From Microvirga terrae (GTDB lineage: Bacteria; Pseudomonadota; Alphaproteobacteria; Rhizobiales; Beijerinckiaceae): 64,000 nucleotides of DNA. The DNA lies in assembly GCF_013307435.2 (NCBI RefSeq), contig NZ_CP102845.1:1-64000 (forward strand). The letters are read 5' to 3'. Below the pieces are notes generated by a model. That model was not told the DNA's origin. It saw only the letters and a program-made list of their open reading frames with translations, and did no database searches. The stretch's first letter is position 1, and each line of letters opens with the position of its first letter. The translations under genes were made by a program, and so were the position numbers. Positions 21,132 to 28,172 of this stretch are shown piece by piece.

Positions 21132-22232
21132 CTACCCGGGTCGGCCGTTGCTTCGCCAGGCAGTCGGCGTTCGGCCCGACCAGCGGCGGAAGGCGCGGGT
21201 GAAAGCGCTGGCCTCTGAATAACCGAGCGCCGCCGCAATCTCGCCAAGTGGCACGTCGGTATCTGCCAACAATTGCCGGGCAATCTCGAAGCGGATCTCA
21301 TTGGCAATTGTCCTGTACCCCGATCCGCTGTCCCTCAAGCGCCGGCTCAAGGTGCGTCGATGCATCGCCAGCAGATCGGCCATGTCGCTGGCGGAGCAGC
21401 GCCGTTTCATGATCCGCGTGCGCAGCAAGCGCCGGATGTCATCCGGGAACTCGGATGCCGCATTGCCTCGCAGTCGCCGGATCTGCTCCTCCAGCATGCC
21501 GCGGAGCAGAGGATCGGCCCCCGCTACTTTTCGCTTCAGGTCCTTGGCCGGAAATACCAGGGTGGCGCCCTCCTGATTGAACCGGACGGGCGCCCGGAAA
21601 TGGCGCCGGTAGGATCCGGTATCGGCTGGGGCCGTGCGCGACAGAAGCACTTCCGTTGGGCGCCATTCAGCGCCGCACAGGGTGCGCATCGCATTGACCG
21701 ATACCGCCAGGGCTGCTTCGGTGATGTGTTCTGCGCTCGCGCCGTCGGGCTGGTACGCCGCGTAGGTGAGCATAGCCACGTCATCGGCAACGGTCAGCGA
21801 GGCAACCACGACCCGGTCCTGGACGCTCAGATTGGACACGAGCGAATCCAAGGCCCCGCTGACGGTCTCCGAATGCTGCATCAGTCGTCCGATCAGGTCC
21901 AGGGACAGGATGGTGGCCCGCTGGCCCACAAGCAGCCCGAAATGCGGACAGCGGGTTCTCGCCACGCACAGGGTATAGAGCCGGGCCAGGGCGGTGAACG
22001 CAACGACGCTCGTACCGTCCTCGAACAGGCGAGGGTCGAGCCCGGCCTCGTGGATCAGCGGATCGGGATCAATCCCGAAATCGCACAGGGTCGGGACAAT
22101 CTCTTTGCTGACTCCCAGATGGATGTACCCGGGCGCAAGCGTGCGCCGGGATATCGCATGAGCCAGCGCCGGAATCAGGATCGATTGCCCCGGACCACGA
22201 CCAACATCCTGTGAGATTCGTCCGTCGTCCAT
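21132..22232 (-). CDS. AraC family transcriptional regulator with arabinose-binding-like N-domain
   Basis: A 366-aa regulator of the same architecture as 12646-13704: an N-terminal Arabinose_bd-type ligand domain (about 30-215) and a C-terminal HTH_18 with SASDMADLLAMHRRTLSRRL and LGEIAAALGYSEASAFTRAF, ending RRWSGRTPTAW. It lies among the six direct-repeat sites (nearest 20188 and 23101), so it is a prime candidate to bind them; this is inference. No such site lies in its own 183-bp upstream gap. Its C-terminus closely matches the relic at 49505-49627. Confidence 0.9.
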   Translation of the reverse strand: MDDGRISQDVGRGPGQSILIPALAHAISRRTLAPGYIHLGVSKEIVPTLCDFGIDPDPLIHEAGLDPRLFEDGTSVVAFTALARLYTLCVARTRCPHFGLLVGQRATILSLDLIGRLMQHSETVSGALDSLVSNLSVQDRVVVASLTVADDVAMLTYAAYQPDGASAEHITEAALAVSVNAMRTLCGAEWRPTEVLLSRTAPADTGSYRRHFRAPVRFNQEGATLVFPAKDLKRKVAGADPLLRGMLEEQIRRLRGNAASEFPDDIRRLLRTRIMKRRCSASDMADLLAMHRRTLSRRLRDSGSGYRTIANEIRFEIARQLLADTDVPLGEIAAALGYSEASAFTRAFRRWSGRTPTAWRSNGRPG

Positions 22233-22415
22233 CGTCGCGCCCTCGTCAGGTTTCGAGCACCGGTCTCAGGTCTCTGCGGCGGGCGTCGTTGATTGGCGCG
22301 TACCGCATCCAGATTGGACAGGGATTGCTCCCTGGCCGGGTCGGCGGCCCACTTCAGGCTCATGCCGTGTCCATGATCGCGTAAAGAAAGATCCGCAGGC
22401 TCCACGCAGGGCTCC

Positions 22416-22976
22416 TCACCGAGGGCAGACGTCCCAGAAGCCTTGGGTGCGTTGAGAGTTGGTGTAGTACCAACAATAGCCGGCGGCCGGCGCCGGTGAG
22501 GTGGCATAGGTGGTTGCTGCCGCAGCCGTCACGAAGCCGAGGGCCGCGCCCGCGGCCACCGCAGCACCGGGTCGCCACCAGTAGGACGACGGTCGGTACC
22601 ATCCCCCGGCCGGCACGGGCGGCCGATAGCCTGGACGAACCGCGACGTTGCCCGCCGGGCCCCGCGCCACGGCGCCACCATATGCACCGCGGGCCGCCAC
22701 TCCGCCCTGGGGTCCACGGGCCACCGCTCCACGTGGGCCACGCGCTGCGGCTCCGCCCCGCGGGCCGCGGGCCGCCGCCCGTGCGTATTCCAAATCTCGT
22801 TTCTGAACGATTTCGGGCAGCGTGGATTCGGGCAACCTGGACGGCAGCTCTGTCCGTGAGCCGAACGACGGCAGAGTCATTACCCTTGTGGACGCCGATG
22901 CGAAGGCGGGAAGACCAATGATGAAAGCCAGTCCGATTGATCCAAGAGTGAGTTGTCCTGAGCACCTGTTGTGCAT
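22416..22976 (-). CDS. Exported protein with RGPxGG repeats
   Basis: A 186-aa protein with an N-terminal hydrophobic signal (IGLAFIIGLPAFASAS), a charged spacer, then repeats of the form ARGPRGGAAARGPRGAVARG (about 70-110), a hydrophobic Ala/Gly segment (GAAVAAGAALGFVTAAAATT), and a C-terminus YCWYYTNSQRTQGFWDVCPR. That Tyr/Trp/Cys end recurs in small exported proteins of Hyphomicrobiales. Function unknown. Site C lies 125 bp upstream. Confidence 0.78.
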   Translation of the reverse strand: MHNRCSGQLTLGSIGLAFIIGLPAFASASTRVMTLPSFGSRTELPSRLPESTLPEIVQKRDLEYARAAARGPRGGAAARGPRGAVARGPQGGVAARGAYGGAVARGPAGNVAVRPGYRPPVPAGGWYRPSSYWWRPGAAVAAGAALGFVTAAAATTYATSPAPAAGYCWYYTNSQRTQGFWDVCPR

Positions 22977-23100
22977 GCGCCACTCCTGTGAAGGCCCGAC
23001 GAAAGGCAGGTAGCGGTTCCGTCGCTAGCGGAGCAAGGGTTCGGGAAAGTTGTCATCCATGCTCCGTCTGAGACCAGCATCCTATCGGCGCGCATTCCGT

Positions 23101-23139
23101 GCTTGACACTTCCGGACAGGCACTTTGCAGTTTGGGACA
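23101..23139 (+). promoter_or_regulatory. Site C of the direct-repeat operator
   Basis: Reads GCTTGAC, ACTTC, CGGACA, 5 nt, TTTGCA, GTTT, GGGACA. It lies 125 bp upstream of the minus-strand exported protein starting at 22976. The remainder of the 293-bp gap 22977-23269 shows nothing else I can name. Confidence 0.7.
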
Positions 23140-23269
23140 CGCGGCGCATGCAAATGCACATCGTTCGACGATCGATCCACCTCTGGACGATGTGTTTTCC
23201 GGAGATGGATCATCGGCAGCATTGGGCCATACCCCTTGGTGACAATCGATGATCACCACTTGACTGCCG

Positions 23270-24298
23270 TCATCGGATAGGGGGCGCATAGAGCACACCG
23301 CCCATGCTCCAGAGCTGGTTCAGGCCGCGCGGGATACCGAGCCGCGAGTTCACGCCGAGATTGCGTTCGTAGATTTCGGCGTAATTGCCCGTCGCCCTGA
23401 CGGCGTGCAGCGCCCATGCATCGTCCAGCCCCAGCATCCGACCGAAGCCTCCTTCCAGGCCGGCGAAACGGCGTATGTCCGGCTTCTGCGATGCCCTTGC
23501 CTCAGCTGCATTCAGAGACGAAACGCCGAGTTCCTCCGCATTCACGAGCGCGAAATTCACCCACTTCACCAGCGTGAACCACGCGAAGTCGTCGGCTCGC
23601 GTCACCGGCCCAAGGGGCTCCTTCGAGACCACGTCAGGGAGGATCACGGCAGCGCCAGGCTGGGGAAGTTTCAGGCGCTCGGCATAGAGCGCCGATTGAT
23701 CCCGCGTCAGAACATTGCACTGGCCGGCCTGAAAGGCCGCGAGAGCCTCCGCGGCACTCGCAAATGCGCGCTCATCGTAGGTCATGGAGTTCGCGCGGAA
23801 GAAGTCGGCCAAGTTGAGCTGACTCGTCGTCCCGCTCTCCACGCACACCTTGGCGCGGTCGAGTTCCAGCGCCGAGGAGACCATGAGATCCCGCATCACC
23901 ATGAAGCCCTGGCCGTCATGATAGGTGATGCCCGCGAAAGCGAGGCCGAGGCCCGCCTCGCGCTCCAGGGTCCAGGTCGAGTTTCTGGACAGCAGGTCGA
24001 CCCGTCCCGCGCGCAATGCCTCGAACCGCTCGCTGGCCGATAACGGCACAAAGGCGACCTTCGATCTGTCGTCGAAAATTGCTCCCGCGACCGAACGGCA
24101 AAAGTCGACGTCGAAGCCGGACCAGTCACCCTGCTCGTTCCGGTCCGAGAATCCGGATAACCCTTCGCTCACGCCGCATTGAAGGACGCCGCGTTGCTTT
24201 ACGGTCTCGAGCGTCCCGGCAGCCCCGGAGGCCGCAGAGGCACAGGTCAGAGCGAGAGCTATGCCGGCAATGGCGTTGAGTTTGGCCGCGTTCAACAT
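23270..24298 (-). CDS. Amino-acid ABC transporter substrate-binding protein (AapJ-like)
   Basis: A 342-aa periplasmic binding protein of the family of general L-amino-acid receptors AapJ/BztA. A signal peptide (LNAIAGIALALTCASAASGA) precedes the mature start TLETVKQRGVLQCGVSEGL; later blocks DWSGFDVDFCRSVAGAIF and VDLLSRNSTWTLEREAGLGL fit the family. No permease or ATPase gene is adjacent, so it is an orphan receptor here. The start is uncertain: ATG 24319 is in frame. It follows the L,D-transpeptidase gene on the same strand after 64 bp. Confidence 0.9.
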   Translation of the reverse strand: MLNAAKLNAIAGIALALTCASAASGAAGTLETVKQRGVLQCGVSEGLSGFSDRNEQGDWSGFDVDFCRSVAGAIFDDRSKVAFVPLSASERFEALRAGRVDLLSRNSTWTLEREAGLGLAFAGITYHDGQGFMVMRDLMVSSALELDRAKVCVESGTTSQLNLADFFRANSMTYDERAFASAAEALAAFQAGQCNVLTRDQSALYAERLKLPQPGAAVILPDVVSKEPLGPVTRADDFAWFTLVKWVNFALVNAEELGVSSLNAAEARASQKPDIRRFAGLEGGFGRMLGLDDAWALHAVRATGNYAEIYERNLGVNSRLGIPRGLNQLWSMGGVLYAPPIR

Positions 24299-24362
24299 GA
24301 TCCTTGGTCTCCGTCGCATGATGCGTTCCGCTCCCGGAGCACAGGTCCGGGCGACTTGGGAG

Positions 24363-25007
24363 TCACAGGCTGGCCCCCTGACGGACCACGACCTTGGTGC
24401 CGAGCGGCACGCGCGCATAGAGGTCGATGACGTCGCCGTTAGCGAGCCGGAAGCAGCCCGACGAGATGGCATGGCCGATCGTCTCCGGCTGATTGGTGCC
24501 GTGGATGCGGAAGACCGTCGAGCCGAGATAGAGTGCGCGGGCCCCCATCGGATTGCCCGGGCCGCCGGCCATGAAGCGCGGGAGATAGGGCTGACGGGCG
24601 ATCATCTCCGGCGGTGGGCGCCAGTCGGGCCATTCGGCCTTGCGGCTGACGCGCACCAGGCCCGACCACTGGAAACCCTCGCGGCCGACGCCGATGCCAT
24701 AGCGGAGGGCGCGGTTGTTGCCCTGGACCAGATAGGCGAACCGCTCCGATGTATGAATGACGAGGGTTCCAGGTGCCTCATTCGAGCGGAAGAACACGAC
24801 CTGGCGGGCATAGGGCCCATCAGCGATGACGACCTCTTCCGTGGAAATGCGCCCCGGCTCGTCGCCGATCTCCAGCGTCTCCTGGATGACGGATTTCGGC
24901 AGAGCCTGCGCATCCGCTGCACCGGGCAGACAAACCGCCAGGGTAAGTCCGAATGCCAGCGCAAGCGCCGTACCCATTTGGACAATTCGGTCGTCGCATG
25001 TCCGCAT
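24363..25007 (-). CDS. L,D-transpeptidase (YkuD/ErfK family)
   Basis: A 214-aa exported enzyme that makes 3-3 peptidoglycan cross-links or attaches proteins to the wall. A signal peptide ends near GAADAQA. The YkuD motif is present: IHGTNQPETIGHAISSGCFR with catalytic Cys185 and His179. Start chosen from GGAGG 5 nt upstream of ATG 25007; an in-frame ATG at 25037 overlaps the stop of the upstream lipoprotein gene. It likely shares a transcript with that gene. Confidence 0.93.
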   Translation of the reverse strand: MRTCDDRIVQMGTALALAFGLTLAVCLPGAADAQALPKSVIQETLEIGDEPGRISTEEVVIADGPYARQVVFFRSNEAPGTLVIHTSERFAYLVQGNNRALRYGIGVGREGFQWSGLVRVSRKAEWPDWRPPPEMIARQPYLPRFMAGGPGNPMGARALYLGSTVFRIHGTNQPETIGHAISSGCFRLANGDVIDLYARVPLGTKVVVRQGASL

Positions 25008-25036
25008 CTGCTCCTCCAGGGATAAGGCTTTCACCA

Positions 25037-25594
25037 TCAGGCTCCGCAACGCACATACACGAAGGTTCCGTATCGCCGGTTCGCGTCCGGATCGACGAAG
25101 CGCATGGTCATGAGGCTGCTCGTACTCGAGAGGATCTCGCGATCCTGCGGATGGCCCGGCGGCGCCTCGAATCCGAGATAGGTCCGGCCGGCGGCGTCGC
25201 CTTTGAGGCGCAGTTCGTAGGGCTTTGGATCGTCCGCGACATGCATCATCACGCCATCGGTCGGGCCTTTCGCGATGGTGTAGGGCTGGCCACACTGAGC
25301 TCTCGCCTCCCGCTCCGTCCTGGGACGGTCCTTGTCGGCATGATACGACGCGATGCCCCACCGCCCGATCAGACGTTCGCGTGGGATGGAGGCGGAGGTC
25401 TCGACGGCAACGGGGGAAGGGGCCTCGCTCGTCGCGACGGTGCAGCCTGCTACGACGAGGGACGCGATAACCGCGAAGGCGAGCCCGGGAAAGACGCTCA
25501 GGCAAGGCCGCGCAGCCGGGGAGAGACAAGCCGACGCCAAGGTCCGCTCACAGTTCTCGATCGTCCTTGCGTCCCTAGCGCTGATCAGTTGCAC
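25037..25594 (-). CDS. Conserved lipoprotein of unknown function
   Basis: A 185-aa protein with a late lipobox (VIASLVVAGC, Cys51), preceded by an unusually long N-terminus, so the true start may be internal. The mature part has the conserved blocks IGRWGIASYHADKDRPRTE and GVMMHVADDPKPYELRLKG, which I have seen in uncharacterised Hyphomicrobiales lipoproteins. It precedes the L,D-transpeptidase, so a role at the cell wall is plausible but not shown. Site D lies 198 bp upstream. Confidence 0.78.
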   Translation of the reverse strand: MQLISARDARTIENCERTLASACLSPAARPCLSVFPGLAFAVIASLVVAGCTVATSEAPSPVAVETSASIPRERLIGRWGIASYHADKDRPRTEREARAQCGQPYTIAKGPTDGVMMHVADDPKPYELRLKGDAAGRTYLGFEAPPGHPQDREILSSTSSLMTMRFVDPDANRRYGTFVYVRCGA

Positions 25595-26077
25595 GTTCGG
25601 CTCCTGTACTTGCTGTCTGACACGTTATTTCGATGGCAATTATGGTCTCAGCCGAAAGATCGGGTTCTCCGTGCATGACCCTCAGCAGCAGGCCTAGCGG
25701 AAGTGACCTCGTCTGATGCTGGGTTCCCCTTGCCACGCCTGGTGCTTGTGCCGACCGGAGGCAAAGACCCTATGTGGGCTCGTACCGCTCCGCTTGACAC
25801 TTCGAGACGTTCGCTTAGCCATTTGGGACAGAAGGTGTCGCGCCACTGTGGCTTCCGGTCGGCTGGAAATCCGTTCAGCGCGCAGCCCGAGAGTTTGGGA
25901 TGAGGCAGCCCAGCACCATAACCTGTCTTCCGAACACAGCACCGCGCCGAGTTGCTCGGCCGGCCGTCGCGTCGCATCGCTATCGACCACCGATCCGAGG
26001 GATTCCACCAGTCTGGCGACGGTCAGATGCTCGAAGGCAATGGGGGCAGGACCTGCGACGAGGTCGGAGGAAGCGGC
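25595..26077. other. Intergenic region with site D
   Basis: About 480 bp with no gene I can support. Contains the operator-like element at 25792-25830. Open frames on both strands lack ribosome-binding sites and recognisable motifs. Confidence 0.6.
25792..25830 (+). promoter_or_regulatory. Site D of the direct-repeat operator
   Basis: Reads GCTTGAC, ACTTC, GAGACG, 5 nt, TTAGCC, ATTT, GGGACA. It lies 198 bp upstream of the minus-strand lipoprotein/L,D-transpeptidase operon, the longest spacing of the six. Confidence 0.65.
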
Positions 26078-26257
26078 CTACTCGGGCTCACCAATATAAC
26101 CGGGCAGATCCGGCATCGCGACCATCGATCCGCGCCGGATCGGGTTGTCGGTGAGCTCAGCCTCGACATAGTTGGGCGGCTGGCCGCCTGAAGAGGCCGA
26201 CACGCAACCGGCGACCAGGACCGACAGGATCAGGAAGAGTGGCAGTCTGACGAGCAT
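26078..26257 (-). CDS. Small lipoprotein, paralogue of 20881-21057
   Basis: A 59-aa protein with lipoprotein signal MLVRLPLFLILSVLVAGC (Cys18) and mature part VSASSGGQPPNYVEAELTDN ending LPGYIGEPE. AAAGGAG lies 6 nt before the ATG. The run VS-S-SG-QPPNYV is shared with the lipoprotein at 20881. Function unknown; outer or inner membrane anchoring inferred from the lipobox. Confidence 0.78.
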   Translation of the reverse strand: MLVRLPLFLILSVLVAGCVSASSGGQPPNYVEAELTDNPIRRGSMVAMPDLPGYIGEPE

Positions 26258-26913
26258 CGTCTTCTCCTTTGCAGATTCAGGACGGGAACGGGTGATCGCG
26301 TGCCACCGCGATCGGAGTTGGGGAGGCGGTAGAGAAAGAGAAATGGTCGGGGGGAGCGAGCGTTCGCACCGTCCCTGAGCGGCTCCTCGGAGCCTCGCGG
26401 CCGACGTCCTGCCAAAAGCCAGCCTCGCCGTCGCGGACGATCGTGGCCTCGGTGATCCGCGTACCCGGCCGCCTCCTGCAGGAGCGGTATGACCGCAGTC
26501 GTGCCGAACCGCTCCATCGGGCGTCGTCCTCCCTTCATGGACCGAAGGGGCCGGAAGTCCCACCACCTCTGGGCATTCGGCACAACATGAGCCACGCCCG
26601 GGCAGCGCAGGGGCACCGTCCCGCAGCAGCCATCATCTGGCAAAAGGCCGTGAGACGGAAGTAACTTACTGTAGGCGCGCGCCGCACAGCCCCGCAGGGA
26701 CATGTTACGGGCGTCATCGATCCCGGCGCTGACCACGACCACCACTCCGTAAACTACACGATGCTACAGGCGGGCCTTTGCGCGCCTGCTAACGTCCTGT
26801 CCGGATCCGTACCCTTCGCAAGCCGTGAACGGCCTACCGCGATCTCCGATCCGAACGTCCGGGGCTGCGATGCGACAGGGTTGCTCCAAGGCCCACGCAG
26901 AGGAGAAATCATC
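26258..26913. other. Long intergenic region
   Basis: About 650 bp. Near its right end lies the promoter element at 26747-26770; a partial copy of its core, TTACTGTAGG, is at 26666-26675. Minus-strand frames across 26330-26560 are open in two registers but show no family motif, so I do not call a gene; a decayed gene is possible. Confidence 0.5.
26747..26770 (+). promoter_or_regulatory. CTACA-type shared promoter element, copy 1
   Basis: CCGTAAACTACACGATGCTA then CAGG, preceded by CACGACCACCAC. The same run, with few changes, lies upstream of the DUF1254 gene at 30035-30058, and the similarity extends about 70 bp to GCTAACGT here and GCTAGCGT there. It ends 144 bp before the ATG at 26914. Confidence 0.6.
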
Positions 26914-27564
26914 ATGAAGAGAGCATCATTGTCGGCCATTCGGCTAGCCATCGTTCTGACCGTTCTGTGCGCAGGCGCTCAGGCTCAGGACGCCATCCGG
27001 GAACCAAGTCAGAAGCAGATCGGCAAGGTGAAGCCGGAGGTCGAGCCGGCACTGATCGTCATGAATTCCGCAGGAGCGAGGCTCGAGGGGAACAGGCTCG
27101 TGCTCACGGGCATCGCTCCCAGCTCCATCATCTTCGCCGACCGTCCCGTGCGCGCGGCGGGCCACGCTCTGACCGCACATCTCCTCGAGGAATGGCCGGC
27201 CGGCTCCGACAGCTTCGCCAAGGACCCTCCGAATGCGACCGTGTCGGTGTTCGACAAGGCCGGATCCTCGGTGAAGGACGCCGTCGTCACCCTGAAGAAC
27301 CCGAGGATGGACGGAAGCCAGCTCACCTTCGAGGTGGCGGTTCTGGAAGGCGACCTCCGCAATGCCGACGGACCCGCGTCGGTATTCATCGACATCATCG
27401 GGCTGCCGTTCACGCCGCTGTCATTCGCCGGCATGGCGCGCCGAACCGCTTATCGGGGTGCGTTCTACGCCGGAGCGGCGGCGGCTGCCACCGGCGCCTA
27501 TGGCTACTACCATCCGTACGCGCCCCTCTACCCCTACGCACCCTACCCGTACCGCCCCTATTAA
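26914..27564 (+). CDS. Exported protein, paralogue of 32143-32814
   Basis: A 216-aa protein with a signal peptide (IVLTVLCAGAQAQ) and a globular domain with EGNRLVLTGIAPSSIIFADR, RAAGH and KDPPNATVSVFDKAGSSVKD, ending in a Tyr/Pro-rich tail (YGYYHPYAPLYPYAPYPYRP). The protein at 32143 shares the domain almost block for block but has a different tail. GAGGAG lies upstream of the ATG. I do not recognise the family by name. The shared promoter element suggests co-regulation with the DUF1254 gene. Confidence 0.8.
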   Translation: MKRASLSAIRLAIVLTVLCAGAQAQDAIREPSQKQIGKVKPEVEPALIVMNSAGARLEGNRLVLTGIAPSSIIFADRPVRAAGHALTAHLLEEWPAGSDSFAKDPPNATVSVFDKAGSSVKDAVVTLKNPRMDGSQLTFEVAVLEGDLRNADGPASVFIDIIGLPFTPLSFAGMARRTAYRGAFYAGAAAAATGAYGYYHPYAPLYPYAPYPYRPY

Positions 27565-27710
27565 GGGCGGCAAGGTGCCGGCTGCCTGTCAGCCGGTGCC
27601 GAACGTCTGTAGCAGGTCCTACCATCGCAGCGATAAGGATTGTCATCGACAGGTTGCAGAAGGGAGAAAGGCATTGCCCTATCGAAGTGGGAACACGAGC
27701 CCATGACCTT

Positions 27711-27735
27711 CGGGCGGGCAGACGCCCGCTTTTTT
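27711..27735 (+). terminator. Probable intrinsic terminator
   Basis: A 6-bp GC stem (CGGGCG 27711-27716 with CGCCCG 27723-27728) is followed by C and six T. It lies 146 bp past the stop at 27564 and before the convergent small gene at 27813. Confidence 0.65.
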
Positions 27736-27812
27736 GCAGGCCGGGCCAGCCGGTTCCCCATAGGCCCGCGGGTCCGATCCGCTCCGGCGGCCTTCATCGG
27801 GGCAGGGGCCTT

Positions 27813-28055
27813 CTACGTGTTGCGATCCAGTTCGGCCTCGATCTCGGCCGCGAGATCCCGGACCAGCTCCCGGTACTCGGCGCAGCGTGCCGTCCTCACC
27901 GGAGAGCCAGAGCGCTCCCAGTGCACCAGGGCCGCCTGCGCGGCGGCGAAATCATCGCAGAGGGACATAAAGCCATCGTCCGTCCGGGCACGCTCCTCGA
28001 TGGCATGCCCGCGGTCCGGAAAGCGGGCGATGGCGACCTGGACGGCGTGATGCAT
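27813..28055 (-). CDS. Small conserved hypothetical protein
   Basis: An 80-aa acidic, helical protein (MHHAVQVAIARFPDRGHAIE) with the block GFMSLCDDFAAAQAALVHWE, ending LVRDLAAEIEAELDR. No signal peptide. It looks like a short conserved soluble protein of Methylobacteriaceae, function unknown. It is divergent from the TPR protein at 28173, and the 117-bp gap holds a copy of the CTACA element co-oriented with this gene. Confidence 0.7.
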   Translation of the reverse strand: MHHAVQVAIARFPDRGHAIEERARTDDGFMSLCDDFAAAQAALVHWERSGSPVRTARCAEYRELVRDLAAEIEAELDRNT

Positions 28056-28138
28056 GGTGCAGCCCCGTTGCCGGGTTCGGACGGCGCGGATGCGCCGCCC
28101 CACGGTTCCAGCATCGCCCCATACCCCACGCGCGGGGA

Positions 28139-28159
28139 GTATGTTACTGTAGGTTACGG
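28139..28159 (-). promoter_or_regulatory. CTACA-type shared promoter element, copy 3
   Basis: On the minus strand it reads CCGTAACCTACAGTAACATA then C, matching the first 12 bases of the elements at 26747 and 30035 closely. It sits in the divergent gap between the genes starting at 28055 (minus) and 28173 (plus), so it could act on both. Confidence 0.5.
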
Positions 28160-28172
28160 GAAGAGGCGTCTC

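Noticed and set aside
26230..26745. Minus-strand open frames in the gap 26258-26745
   Set aside because: No ribosome site, no domain, and two competing registers; possibly a decayed gene but not supportable.
26967..28170. Upstream extension of the TPR protein frame, overlapping the exported-protein gene at 26914-27564
   Set aside because: The first 400 codons are an out-of-frame shadow; the family N-terminus begins after about 28200 and a ribosome site precedes 28173.
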